Shown in pieces: positions 1 through 8,230 of a stretch of DNA of 64,000 nucleotides. The notes below the pieces were generated by a model that worked only from the letters and a program-made list of their open reading frames with translations, ran no database searches and was not told the DNA's origin. The DNA comes from V1-33 sp964523105 (GTDB lineage Bacteria > Verrucomicrobiota > Verrucomicrobiia > Verrucomicrobiales > V1-33), in NCBI GenBank assembly GCA_964523105.1, contig CAZFZN010000030.1, forward strand, positions 1-64,000. Reading direction: 5' to 3'. The translations under genes and the position numbers were made by a program. Positions within the stretch are counted from its first letter, which is position 1, and every line of letters starts with the position of its first letter.

Positions 1-1
1 C

Positions 2-109
2 CGCCTGCCGAAGATGAAGCAAAACGAGATCATCAGCATCACCCCCGCCGCCTGGTCCGAAGCTCAAAAAACCGCCGCCGCAAGTGCCAGCCTCAGGCGC
101 TCCGCGTGA
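2..109 (+). CDS. C-terminal end of an unidentified gene (partial)
   Basis: An open frame enters from the left edge and stops at TGA 107-109, leaving 35 residues ending in an Ala/Ser-rich tail (SASLRRSA). Too little is present to name a family. The stop overlaps a GTG (106-108) that opens the next frame, whose product starts like a signal peptide. A GTGA overlap of this kind is typical of translationally coupled operon genes, and it is the main reason to believe that both frames are real. Confidence 0.4.
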   Translation, partial: RLPKMKQNEIISITPAAWSEAQKTAAASASLRRSA

Positions 110-252
110 CGCTTACCTTACTTCTCGCCCGGCTGGCTTCGCTGTTCGCGTTGCATTCCTCGCTTGCCGCCGATGATGCGGCCAAGGCAACCGGGGAAAT
201 GGGGTGTGCATCTTTTGACAAGCGGCCACGGAGTCAGGATGGAAAACCCTGA
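106..252 (+). pseudogene. Truncated secreted-protein gene: signal peptide joined to a REP-like repeat
   Basis: GTG at 106-108 opens a frame coding for MTLTLLLARLASLFALHSSL followed by AADDAAK, a convincing Sec signal peptide with an Ala-rich cleavage region. The frame overlaps the upstream stop by GTGA. About 28 codons in, at 193-220, it runs into a REP-like unit (GGAAATGGGG...TTTTGACA) and stops at 250-252. I find no continuation of a secreted protein after the second unit at 328-357. My reading is a secreted-protein gene that lost everything after its leader when a repeat inserted or a deletion occurred. Confidence 0.5.
195..220 (+). repeat. REP-like unit A
   Basis: The unit begins GGAAATGGGGTGTGCA and ends TTTTGACA. 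It shares its GGAAATGGGG head, central TGCA and TGACA tail with units at 328-357 and 28854-28883. Sequences of this type flank REP-associated tyrosine transposases (RAYT, IS200-like) in many bacteria; that link comes from general knowledge. No transposase lies in this window. Confidence 0.55.
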
Positions 253-327
253 CAATCGCCACTGCTCGCTTTGATGCCGATCCAGCCTTGCGATGCCAGG
301 CCCTCTCGGGCTACGGAAAGTCCCAGA

Positions 328-357
328 GGAAATGGGGACGGTGTGCATAAATTGACA
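328..357 (+). repeat. REP-like unit B
   Basis: A 30-base unit with GGAAATGGGGACGGTGTGCA at its head and AATTGACA at its tail, in the same orientation as unit A and 133 bases downstream. The pair brackets a short GC-rich segment with no recognisable gene. Confidence 0.55.
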
Positions 358-659
358 GGGCGTACGTGGGGCCCGCAAAGGACGCTCCGACGTCAACTTC
401 GACTTCGGGGGAGGAGATCATACTTTGCAAGCCGGGGGATCGCAGTCGACCCAAAGAAATACAGAGCGTTCAGTGCCTGATTGCCCCATGACGGCAGTCG
501 CGCGAATGGGAAACCCATGCCATGAGGCTCATTGCCTTGCGGGCCAGTTTATGAAATCACGAAATTTGCTGCTCCTCATTCCGTTCCGTTGGGTGATTAC
601 CGCCGCGGAGCCGTCGTCCGGGTTTCGGGACGAACAAGTCGTTACCGGGGCCGGTTCAC
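358..659. other. Non-coding or decayed stretch
   Basis: About 300 bases between REP-like unit B and the nucleoside-hydrolase-like gene. Short open frames exist, but none has recognisable protein character or a convincing start. I see no promoter, hairpin or RNA gene that I can support. Confidence 0.4.
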
Positions 660-677
660 GTGGTTAAGAGCAACGCC

Positions 678-1685
678 ATGAGCCTCACTTTGAAAAGCCT
701 TCGCAGATTTTTCGCCGGAGCGATCCTCGCCTGGTCGCTGACGACCACCGCACCGGCGATCGTCCCGGTCTATAGCACTGAGGGCGGCATGGTCCGCATC
801 CCGGGCGTGGGCCCGGACAATCCCATCATCTACGACAACGACTGGTGGTTCGATGTATTCGACAACAACTACCTCTGGGCACAGGCGAGCCTCGGGCGTT
901 TGGACCTGCGCGGCAACATCGTGTCGCGGGACATGTGGGATTGGCAGAAGGGCTATCTCTACTCCATGGAACAGTCGGTGAAGGACGCCGAAAAGGCACT
1001 GAAGCTGGCGCGCGATTCGGGGCTGAAAAACATTCCGAACCTCACGCCCGGTTCCGACCGCGTGCTGGAGCGGCCCGCGAGCGGCAAGATCGAAGATACC
1101 GCGGCGCACCCGACCGAGGGCAGCCGGCTCATCGTAGCCGAGGCGAAAAAGGCGTCGCCGGAGAAGCCGCTGCTCGTCATCGCGGGAGGGCCGCTCACGA
1201 CTGTGGCGAATGCGTTGCTCACGAATCCGGAAATCGCGCCGAACCTCGTCGTGTTCAACCTCACCGTGAACGGCGGATACAACGGCAAGGACGGCTGGTC
1301 GCCTTACATCGTCGCGAAAAGGACGCGCTACGTCGATTGGGGCGGCGGCAGCTTTTGGGACAAGTACTCCGTGTTCACCGCGAAGGATTTTGCGGCGCTG
1401 CCGAAGAATCCGTTTTGTGACGACATGCGGCGGCTCATCGCGTCGGATCTCGGCCAGGCGAATCAATTGGGCGACGGCGCGCCGCTGGTCTGGCTCTTCA
1501 ATCCGAAATGCTGGACGAGCGTGGAAATCCACCGCGCGGAGTTCAAGGGCAGGGCGGTAGAGTTCAAGCCCGTTCAAACCGGCGAGACCGGCGACCTCCT
1601 CGTCATTCCGAAGGCCGGGACGGACGTCAAGGAATGTCGCGATGAATTCTTCCGCGTGCTCACTCAGCCCGGGCTCTTTCGGTGA
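678..1685 (+). CDS. Secreted nucleoside-hydrolase-like (IU_nuc_hydro superfamily) protein
   Basis: 335 residues from ATG 678; a GTG at 660 would add six residues. A signal peptide (about 1-27, FFAGAILAWSLTTTAPA) implies export. The mature part starts NPIIYDNDWWFDVFDN, which resembles the Asp-rich Ca-binding N-terminus of inosine-uridine nucleoside hydrolases, although the canonical DxDxxxDD spacing is altered. Later features such as LLVIAGGPLTTVANAL match the family's mid-domain 'GPLTNLA' region. The likely role is hydrolysis of a nucleoside or another N-glycoside outside the cytoplasm. The non-canonical Asp cluster (Asn-Asp with two Trp) makes substrate and activity uncertain. It stands alone, followed by a thiC remnant. 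Confidence 0.7.
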   Translation: MSLTLKSLRRFFAGAILAWSLTTTAPAIVPVYSTEGGMVRIPGVGPDNPIIYDNDWWFDVFDNNYLWAQASLGRLDLRGNIVSRDMWDWQKGYLYSMEQSVKDAEKALKLARDSGLKNIPNLTPGSDRVLERPASGKIEDTAAHPTEGSRLIVAEAKKASPEKPLLVIAGGPLTTVANALLTNPEIAPNLVVFNLTVNGGYNGKDGWSPYIVAKRTRYVDWGGGSFWDKYSVFTAKDFAALPKNPFCDDMRRLIASDLGQANQLGDGAPLVWLFNPKCWTSVEIHRAEFKGRAVEFKPVQTGETGDLLVIPKAGTDVKECRDEFFRVLTQPGLFR

Positions 1686-1775
1686 AACCCGGGCCTCTCT
1701 CCTTTTGCTGACAGCCCTGTCGCTGAACTTGAGCGCCGCCGCCGCACCGGCCCAAAGACCGCCTAATTTTGATCC

Positions 1776-1865
1776 ATGGGCGGCCCGCACTTCTGCCCGA
1801 TGAAGATCACCGAAGACGTCCGCAATTGCACCGCCGTACAAGGCATCGCCGAAAAAGAGGCGCTG
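1776..1865 (+). pseudogene. thiC: 3' remnant of a thiC-like gene (phosphomethylpyrimidine synthase C-terminus)
   Basis: A short frame reads MGGPHFCPMKITEDVR and continues with QGIAEKEAL. This closely follows the conserved C-terminus of ThiC, where a CSMCGPxFCSMKIT-type segment binds the radical-SAM iron-sulfur cluster. Here the first two Cys positions are gone (an in-frame TGA lies just upstream and Gly replaces Cys), and only the last Cys remains. Nothing of the several hundred upstream ThiC residues precedes it. It is therefore a dead 3' fragment, probably left by deletion. An intact thiC elsewhere in the genome cannot be judged from here. Confidence 0.6.
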
Positions 1866-1884
1866 TGCCGTGCTCCAGCACAAG

Positions 1885-2853
1885 CTAAGCAATGCATGCC
1901 GAACGGCGCCGCGTCTCGCTTGGTCGCTCGCCAAAAAGCGAGCGGTAGTACGCAGCGAAGCGGCCGAGATGGGTGACGCCGTGATCGACGGCCACCTGAG
2001 TGAGTGGCACCCCGGTGCAGAGCAGAGTGCGGCGGATCGAGTTCAATCGCAGCGCCTGCAAAAAATCGCGCGGGCTTTGATCGAAGACGGCGCGGAAGGC
2101 GTATTCCAGTTCGCGCCGGCTCACATGCAGCGCGAGACAAACCTCGGGAATCTGCACCGGGTCGGTGAGGTGTTCGCGCATCCAGGCCTCGGCGCGGTGC
2201 GCGAGACGCGTGCGGTTGCGCAGCGACGCGCGCGGCGGCGCGAGACGAGAGGAGAGTTCCCAGGCGGTGACGGCGACGTGCGTGACCAGATCGGCCGCCT
2301 CGCGCGCAGCGAAGGCGCTGAGATTCGGGGCTGTTGACGCACAGCGCAGGGCGTGGCGTGTGGCACGCAGGCTGCGATCAATCTGCGCGAAGACCGCCTC
2401 CGGGAGTGGCAGCGCGACGGCACCGCCGAAGCTCGGGCGCTCTACACCGGCGAGCGCGCGGCATTGCTCCCACAAGGAGACCGGCAGGTTAACTGCCATA
2501 CTTGAGAAGCCGGGAGCGATGCAGCCATCAATCGCTTCGCCGGGCCCCGTGCACGCGAGCAGGCCGCCGGTGTCGGCCACGCCATACCATGAGGAGGTGC
2601 CGGGCCTGCGGATGAACCCGAGCGACAGCCAGCCCGGGGGGATCGGACACAGGATTCGGGCGCGCAATTCGGTGTCGTGAAAATCGAGCGTCCAGCCGGG
2701 CGATTGAAATTGCTCGACGCGCGCGGGCATCTTTTGCGGCGAGAGAAAATCGGCCGCGAGCGTCGCGCCAGAAACGGCAACGCTGAACTGCTCCGGGTCG
2801 TGAAGCCGGTGCACCAGGTGCCGATAGGGCTGCGGCGGGTCGAGTGAAGACAC
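1885..2853 (-). CDS. AraC-family transcriptional regulator
   Basis: 322 residues from a GTG start at 2853. The last 100 residues carry the two helix-turn-helix motifs of the AraC family: the first around IPEVCLALHVSRRELEYAF, the second around PLTQVAVDHGVTHLGRFA, ending YYRSLFGERPSE. The N-terminal 200 residues resemble the effector domain of EutR-like regulators, but the ligand is unknown. It is divergent from the outer-membrane protein and sulfatase pair at 2969-5476 with about 115 bases between starts, so control of that pair is the natural hypothesis. Confidence 0.85.
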   Translation of the reverse strand: MSSLDPPQPYRHLVHRLHDPEQFSVAVSGATLAADFLSPQKMPARVEQFQSPGWTLDFHDTELRARILCPIPPGWLSLGFIRRPGTSSWYGVADTGGLLACTGPGEAIDGCIAPGFSSMAVNLPVSLWEQCRALAGVERPSFGGAVALPLPEAVFAQIDRSLRATRHALRCASTAPNLSAFAAREAADLVTHVAVTAWELSSRLAPPRASLRNRTRLAHRAEAWMREHLTDPVQIPEVCLALHVSRRELEYAFRAVFDQSPRDFLQALRLNSIRRTLLCTGVPLTQVAVDHGVTHLGRFAAYYRSLFGERPSETRRRSACIA

Positions 2854-2968
2854 GCTTGGATTGTGCGCAAAGTGGATAGCGGCGAAAGCGGATTTCCGGA
2901 AATATACTTACGCCTCCCACTGTCCCGCTCCGCCCGGTTCTGACATGGCGTTACGCAACAAATTTACC

Positions 2969-3988
2969 ATGAAACTCATCCGTTTGATCGCCGTTGCCGG
3001 ATTGGCGACCGTCACGTCCCTCGCCTCCCTGGCCGGAGAAATCAGCCACTACAATGGAGGCTTTATGAACATCAGGGACTTCTTCATGCCGGCAGAACCC
3101 GGTCTTTACGGTGCATTATATAATTACTACTATACGACGGACCGGGTGAACGACCAAAACGGAGACCAGATAGGCACTATTACCCTCAATCCTGCGGGCG
3201 GTGGCGCCGGCAAGGCTCTCGGTCTGGATATCGATTTGGATATCTACGTAGTGTCACCGACGCTGATATGGGTGTCCGATTGGAAACCGCTGGGTGCCCG
3301 ATCCGGCATTTTGGTCGCACCGAACTTCGCCAATGCCAGTGCCGAAGCTGCACTATCCCGGGCCGGGCGCGCCGGCAAAGGCAGCAGCGGGTCAAGCTGG
3401 GGCGTGGGCGACTTGCTGGTGCAACCGCTCTGGCTCGACTGGTCACACAAACATTGGGACTTCAATCTCTCGTATGGTTTTTACGCTCCGGTGGGCAAAT
3501 ACGATACCGAATCCGTGACCGTGCCAGGGGTTGGTCCGGTCAAAGTCGAATCCGCCGACAACATTGGTTATGGTTTCTGGACAAATCAGTTCCAGGGAGC
3601 GGTGGCGTGGTATCCGATGGATAACAAAGCTACTGCCGTCACCGCCGCGTTGACCTACGAGATCAACTCGGAGAAGGAAGATTTCGACCTCACCCCCGGA
3701 AATGTGCTGACGCTCAACTGGGGCATCAGTCAGTATGTTCCGCTCATGAAGGACCACTCGCTGCTGCTGGAAATCGGCGTGGCGGGTTATGACAGCTGGC
3801 AGGTGACGGAGGATTCCGGGGGCGACGCGAATAGCATCAAGGATGAGGTTCACGGCATCGGAGGACAACTCGGCCTGACCTGGGTGCCCTCGAGTTTGGT
3901 GGTGAACCTCCATGCGTTCCACGAATACGAGGCAGAGGATCGTTTCCAGGGAGACTCCTATGGCATCAGCATCGCGAAAAAATTTTAA
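2969..3988 (+). CDS. Outer-membrane beta-barrel protein (SphA / phenol-degradation MetA-like)
   Basis: About 339 residues from ATG 2969, with a classical signal peptide (MKLIRLIAVAGLATVTSLAS). An ATG at 2945 would add eight residues and is less likely. The mature protein has alternating amphipathic strands rich in Tyr, Trp and Gly, with segments such as WDFNLSYGFYAPVGKY, and ends in a strand with terminal Phe (SYGISIAKKF), the usual outer-membrane barrel signature. This layout matches the PF13557 family of putative outer-membrane transporters near catabolic genes. It ends 19 bases before the sulfatase, so the two are probably cotranscribed. Confidence 0.75.
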   Translation: MKLIRLIAVAGLATVTSLASLAGEISHYNGGFMNIRDFFMPAEPGLYGALYNYYYTTDRVNDQNGDQIGTITLNPAGGGAGKALGLDIDLDIYVVSPTLIWVSDWKPLGARSGILVAPNFANASAEAALSRAGRAGKGSSGSSWGVGDLLVQPLWLDWSHKHWDFNLSYGFYAPVGKYDTESVTVPGVGPVKVESADNIGYGFWTNQFQGAVAWYPMDNKATAVTAALTYEINSEKEDFDLTPGNVLTLNWGISQYVPLMKDHSLLLEIGVAGYDSWQVTEDSGGDANSIKDEVHGIGGQLGLTWVPSSLVVNLHAFHEYEAEDRFQGDSYGISIAKKF

Positions 3989-4006
3989 ATCCAATACCTC
4001 ATCTCT

Positions 4007-5476
4007 GTGAATAATACCCTGCTCATTCTCGCCGCTTTAGTAATTGCCGGCCTGTCCACGCATGCGGCGGACACGAAGCCCAACATCGTCCACATCGTGG
4101 CCGATGATCTCGGCTGGAAGGATGTCGGCTTCAACGGCTGCACCGACATAAAGACGCCGAACCTGGACAAACTCGCTGCGACCGGCGCGAAGTTCACCCA
4201 GTTCTATGTGCAGCCGATGTGCACTCCGACGCGCGCGGCCCTGATGACGGGGCGTTATCCCTTCCGCTATGGCTTGCAAACCATGGTGATCCCCGGCACT
4301 GCCGCTTACGGCCTCGACACCAGTGAGCATCTCATGCCGCAATGCCTCAAGGAGGCCGGCTACAATACGGCCACCATTGGCAAATGGCATCTCGGCCACG
4401 CGAACCTGGCGCATTGGCCAAGGCAGCGCGGCTTCGATTACGCCTACGGAGCGACGATTGGTGAGTTGGACTATTTCGAGCACGGCGACTTTGGCGTGCT
4501 GGATTGGTTTCGCGACAACAAACCCGTCCATGAGAAAGGCTACACCACCACGCTTCTTGGAGACGATGCGGTGAAATTCATCAACGCGCAGAGTCCCGAC
4601 AAACCGTTTTACATTTACCTGACCTTCAACGCGCCCCACACGCCATATCAAGCACCGCAGGATTACATTGATCGCTACAAGAACATCGCCGAACCGACAC
4701 GCCGCACGTACGCCGCGATGGTGGATTGTCTCGACGAGAATATCGGTAAAGTCGTCGCCGCGCTCGACAAGAAAGGTCTCCGCAGCAACACGCTCATCAT
4801 CTTCCACAGTGATAACGGCGGTAACCGCAACCCGATGTTTGCCGGCCAGATGGCGGACGTTTCGAAAATCAAGCTGCCTGCGGACAACGGCCCGTATCGT
4901 GGCGGCAAGGGAGAACTCTTCGAAGGTGGCTGTCGTGTCGCCGCCTGCGCTAACTGGCCCGGCCACATCAAGCCCGGCATCGTGGACGGAATGATTCACG
5001 CGGTGGACCTTTATCCCACCTTCGCAGCGCTGGCCGGCGCGTCCACCGACAGGTGCAAGCCGCTCGACGGCCTGAACGTCTGGGATGTGATCGCGGAAAA
5101 CAAGCCCTCGCCGCGCACTGAAATCATCTACAACGTCGAGCCGTTCCGCGGTGCGGTGCGACAGGGCGATTGGAAGCTCATCTGGCGCACGCTGATTCCC
5201 ACGAGCGTTGACCTCTACAACCTCGCCGAGGATCCGTACGAGAAAGCCAACGTCGCCGCCAAGCATCCGGACAAGGTGGACGCGATGCAGGACCGCCTGA
5301 ATGGGTTGGGCAGGGAATGCGCCAAACCGCTCGGGCTGGAATACATTGCCGGCCTGGGCATGAAGCACGGCAAACCCATCATCGGATCCGAGAAGGGCGA
5401 GCCCCAGGCCTTGATCGGCGGCCCCTCGATCACCGACGAGGGTTTCGGTGAGACCGAGATTCCCGATAAGCATTGA
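4007..5476 (+). CDS. Secreted sulfatase (arylsulfatase family)
   Basis: 489 residues from a GTG start at 4007, with signal peptide 1-20. The alkaline-phosphatase-superfamily core is clear: Asp33-Asp34 of NIVHIVADDLGW bind the metal, and the formylglycine motif CTPTR lies at 72-76 followed by AALMTGRYPFRYG. The metal-site DNGG (HSDNGG) and C-terminal DLYNLAEDPYE are typical. Cys72 must be oxidised to formylglycine by a maturase not seen here. The likely role is removal of sulfate esters from organic or polysaccharide substrates in the periplasm. It follows the outer-membrane protein by 18 bases and probably shares its promoter. Confidence 0.92.
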   Translation: MNNTLLILAALVIAGLSTHAADTKPNIVHIVADDLGWKDVGFNGCTDIKTPNLDKLAATGAKFTQFYVQPMCTPTRAALMTGRYPFRYGLQTMVIPGTAAYGLDTSEHLMPQCLKEAGYNTATIGKWHLGHANLAHWPRQRGFDYAYGATIGELDYFEHGDFGVLDWFRDNKPVHEKGYTTTLLGDDAVKFINAQSPDKPFYIYLTFNAPHTPYQAPQDYIDRYKNIAEPTRRTYAAMVDCLDENIGKVVAALDKKGLRSNTLIIFHSDNGGNRNPMFAGQMADVSKIKLPADNGPYRGGKGELFEGGCRVAACANWPGHIKPGIVDGMIHAVDLYPTFAALAGASTDRCKPLDGLNVWDVIAENKPSPRTEIIYNVEPFRGAVRQGDWKLIWRTLIPTSVDLYNLAEDPYEKANVAAKHPDKVDAMQDRLNGLGRECAKPLGLEYIAGLGMKHGKPIIGSEKGEPQALIGGPSITDEGFGETEIPDKH

Positions 5477-5495
5477 AACTGCACCCGAACCCCGC

Positions 5496-5857
5496 GTGAA
5501 GACATTCCTCTCCACGCTGCTCCTCTCGCGCGCTCTCGTCTCACCGGCTCCGGCTCAGAGCAAGCCGAAGCGCCTGCCGCGCCTGCCGCGGATCCCGGCT
5601 GGCCGCGGGAACTCACCAAAGACGGTGCCCTACTCCGTTACAACCAGCCGCAGATTGATGAATGGGTGAACTACCGCCTGCCTAAAATGCGCTCCGCTTT
5701 CGCCCTCACTCCAAAAGGAGGGCAGGCCGCGATCGGCGTGGCGAAACTGGAAGGCAACACCATCACCGACCCCGAACCGCAGCGACATCTCGCCTGGTCT
5801 GAGGCCCCGCCTCGTTGGACTGACATCCGCCGGCGTCACCTCAAATCGAACAGATAG
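5496..5857 (+). pseudogene. Frameshifted remnant of a secreted protein
   Basis: GTG 5496 starts a signal peptide (MKTFLSTLLLSRALVSPAPA). The frame then becomes Lys/Arg/Pro nonsense, while the neighbouring frame (phase of 5591) continues with sensible mature-protein sequence: EAPAAPAADPGWPRELTKDG, YNQPQIDEWVNYRLPKMRSA and FALTPKGGQAAIGVAKLEGN. A single indel around 5540-5570, close to a duplicated GCGCCTGCC, joins them. The style resembles a large secreted family with a 'DPGWPRE...YQPQ.D.W' opening, but the product stops about 110 residues in, so the 3' part is lost as well. Confidence 0.55.
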
Positions 5858-6283
5858 AGCAACGCCGCGAAGCCGTTTGGGAGCAACCAGGGCATGGATG
5901 CGAATTCTGCGGCATAGCGGCAGGCCATCCATCTACAGGACGTAGCGGGCATGAAAGAGCACTTCGAGAATTGGCCGGGGGTGGGTGAGCCATGCTTCGT
6001 TGTGAGAGAGATCGAAGGTATGGCCGGTGCCGTCGCGGATGATTTGAGTGAACCACGCGTTGAGGGGGCGTTCCGGCAGGCGGCTTTGCAACAAACTGAC
6101 GGTTTGGAGAGTCCCTGCCTGAGCAGAGTAAACTTTGAATGACTGGTGGTAAAACCGATAGACTGCATCCTCCACGCCCCAATGCGACTCCAGTCGCTCC
6201 AGTTGGGCACTCAATTCGCTCCGTTTTTCACGCAGGGCGCGCAGAAGGCTGGCGCGGTGTGTTTCGTCGGGAGAGTTTGTCAT
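5836..6283 (-). pseudogene. Disrupted small gene of unknown function
   Basis: The frame from ATG 6283 encodes 116 residues (MTNSPDETHRASLLRALREK..., ending LEVLFHARYVL) and stops at TAG. Directly after the stop a shifted frame continues with MACRYAAEFASMPWLLPNGF and AALLYLFDLR to TGA at 5836, which reads as the natural C-terminus. The junction CTGTAGATGGATGGCC contains a tandem ATGG, so a 4-base duplication plus GAG-to-TAG would explain both lesions. N-terminal heptads suggest a coiled coil. I do not recognise a function. It is divergent from the zeta-toxin relic. Confidence 0.5.
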
Positions 6284-6328
6284 CGCGGCAATTGAAGACA
6301 GGAGGTTCGTACGCGAGGGATGCGACCG

Positions 6329-6830
6329 ATGAAACCGGCCCTGTGCCTCATTGGCGGATGCAATGGCGCGGGCAAGACGACGCTCGCACGGGAGTTGCTG
6401 CCGCGTCTGGGCCTGATGCGCATTTTGAATGCGGACGAACCGGAAGCCCTGGGAAGGCTGGAGATAGACTGATCGAAGATCATCCCGAAGGGCGGCGAAC
6501 TGGGATGTCCGCCGTCAACTGGCGCGCGGGCTCTCACCACTCGATCCCGCGCTCAGCGCGTTCCGGGCGGGCCGGTTGCTGCTGGAGGAGGCGCGGTCGC
6601 TCATCACCGCAAAAGCCAGCTTTGCTCTGGAGTCCATGCTCAGTGGCAAGACCCACGTGGCACTGATCCGTGAGGCGAAAGCGCGGGGATACCGCTTCCA
6701 GCTGCATTACATTGTCATCGGCTCCGCCACGCAACCCGTCGAGCGTGTGGGCCTGCGCGTGAAGGCTGGGCGGCCATCATGTGCCGGCAGAGGATGTGCG
6801 CCGGCGCTTTGACCGCAGCCGTTGGCCTCA
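6329..6830 (+). pseudogene. Zeta-toxin-family P-loop kinase, decayed
   Basis: ATG 6329 starts MKPALCLIGGCNGAGKTTLA, a textbook Walker A of the zeta-toxin/UDP-GlcNAc kinase family, followed by LNADE. The frame is then broken by about 80 extra bases (6440-6521) ending in a stop. Homology resumes in another phase with ARGLSPLDPALSAFRAGRLL and FALESMLSGKT, then IREAKARGYRFQLHYIVI. A second shift near 6766 restores GGHHVPAEDVRRRFDRSRW. The 3' end runs into the convergent isomerase gene. At least two frameshifts and one insertion make it inactive. Confidence 0.8.
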
Positions 6831-7715
6831 AAGGCGGGCGCCGCATTCGCTGCGGCAGGATTTCAGGTAGTTCAGCGCGAGGGTTCGGCCTTCGATTTCG
6901 CGTTCGTCTTTATAAACGGGGTCGTGGTAGCCCTCGATATCCACGGTACCGGCGTAGCCTGCCGCGAGGAGCGTGCGCAGGATCTCCCGCCAGTCTGTGT
7001 CGCCAAAACCGGGCAGGCGGTGCCATGAAAAACGATCGCGTCCGAAAACTCCATGTTCTGCGATGACATCGCGACGGACACCGGCGTCCTTGCCGTGGAC
7101 ATGGAAGATGCGGGGAGCCCAGCGGGCCAGCTGCGGCAGCGGGTCGATGAGCTGACAAATCTGGTGCGCCGGCTCCCATTCAAGTCCGAGGCAGGCGGCG
7201 GGGACGGCGTCGAACATGCGCTCCCACGCGTCCGGATTGATGGCGATGTTCCAGTCGCCGGTTTGCCAGGTGCCCCCCTGCGGGCAGTTTTCGAAGGCGA
7301 GGCGCACGCCGCAGTCGGCGGCTTCGCGGGCCAGTTCGGTCCAGACCGACCGGAACCGGGGGAGGGAATCTTCAATGCACGTGCCCGGGATGCGGCCGGC
7401 GAAGCATCCAATGATGTCCGTGCCGAAGGCCCGCGCGGTATGCATGGCGTCCCTCAGAGCCCGGCGGCTCTCTTCGCCAACAGCGTCCTCGCGCAGAGGA
7501 TTTCCATAAATGCCCAGCGCGCTGACAATTGTGTCCCCCAATGAATCCTCCAGTGCGGCGGCCAGCGGTGCGAGGGGCGGAACCGTTTCCCGTTTCAGGG
7601 AGAAGGACAGCTGCCAGCACTCGAAGCCGGCCGGGCGGAGCGACCGGATGGCCGCGGCGGCACCTGCCGCGGCGCGGATCATGGTGCCCATGCGGGGAGG
7701 GGTGGAGGAATTCAT
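6828..7715 (-). CDS. Sugar phosphate isomerase/epimerase-like TIM-barrel protein
   Basis: 295 residues from ATG 7715, no signal peptide. The sequence fits the xylose-isomerase-like / AP-endonuclease-2 TIM barrel (PF01261): LAFENCP supplies the early metal-ligand Glu, LGLEWEPAHQ the next strand, IFHVHGKDAG a His-x-His metal site, and VDIEGYHDP the final Glu. Proteins of this kind isomerise or epimerise sugars or inositols with a divalent metal; the substrate cannot be deduced. It is monocistronic. Its 3' end abuts the zeta-toxin relic, which suggests that the relic was truncated here. Confidence 0.8.
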   Translation of the reverse strand: MNSSTPPRMGTMIRAAAGAAAAIRSLRPAGFECWQLSFSLKRETVPPLAPLAAALEDSLGDTIVSALGIYGNPLREDAVGEESRRALRDAMHTARAFGTDIIGCFAGRIPGTCIEDSLPRFRSVWTELAREAADCGVRLAFENCPQGGTWQTGDWNIAINPDAWERMFDAVPAACLGLEWEPAHQICQLIDPLPQLARWAPRIFHVHGKDAGVRRDVIAEHGVFGRDRFSWHRLPGFGDTDWREILRTLLAAGYAGTVDIEGYHDPVYKDEREIEGRTLALNYLKSCRSECGARL

Positions 7716-7838
7716 GGTGCCGGACGGTCACAGGTTCGGGAGCGCAAATATGTCAAAACGGAGAATTGACGAGGAGGGAGATTTCTGAACAATTACGGAC
7801 CGCGAGGCTGTCTCGCGTCCTGCTCCATCCAAACTACC

Positions 7839-8222
7839 ATGAAAAAATTCATTGCTGCAATGATCGCCGGCCTGCTTTCCGCCGGATTCGCCCTGGCTGA
7901 CGAAGCCTCCAACAAGAAATGTCCTGTCAGCGGGAAGGATGTGGATTCAGCGGTCTCGTCCACTGTCTCTGTCACGGTCGGCTTCTGCTGCGCCAAGTGT
8001 CAGGGAAAGTTCGAGAGTGACGACAAGGCCAAAGCTGAAGCGGTAAAGAAGTATGCCGGAAGCAAGGATACCCCGGCGAACAAAAAGTGCGTCTATCAGG
8101 CGAGCAAGGACGCCAAAGCCGACAACACGGCGGCGGCTTCCATGACCGTGGCCTTCTGCTGTGAGAAGTGTAAGGCCAAATTCGACGAGGATCCGAAGAA
8201 GTTCCTGCCGAAAGTGAAATAG
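7839..8222 (+). CDS. Small secreted protein with two Cys-rich metal-binding-like repeats
   Basis: 127 residues with a signal peptide (1-20). The mature part is two homologous repeats of about 45 residues: NKKCPVSGKD...VGFCCAKCQGKF (Cys28, 50, 51, 54) and NKKCVYQASK...VAFCCEKCKAKF (Cys84, 107, 108, 111). The spacing C-x22-CCxxC followed by a KF(D/E) helix recalls YHS/TRASH-type domains that bind heavy metals, so a periplasmic metal-binding role is plausible but unproven. It is rich in Lys and Ala. A strong hairpin-plus-T6 terminator follows the stop, inside the 3' end of the convergent maf gene. Confidence 0.75.
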   Translation: MKKFIAAMIAGLLSAGFALADEASNKKCPVSGKDVDSAVSSTVSVTVGFCCAKCQGKFESDDKAKAEAVKKYAGSKDTPANKKCVYQASKDAKADNTAAASMTVAFCCEKCKAKFDEDPKKFLPKVK

Positions 8223-8230
8223 TCCGCCGT

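Noticed and set aside
642..1934. Long open frame on the minus strand opposite the nucleoside-hydrolase-like gene
   Set aside because: Arg/Ala/Val-rich translation with no family character. It is a high-GC antisense shadow of a gene with a signal peptide on the other strand.
4037..5515. 492-codon minus-strand open frame opposite the sulfatase
   Set aside because: Antisense shadow; the plus strand has intact sulfatase active-site motifs.
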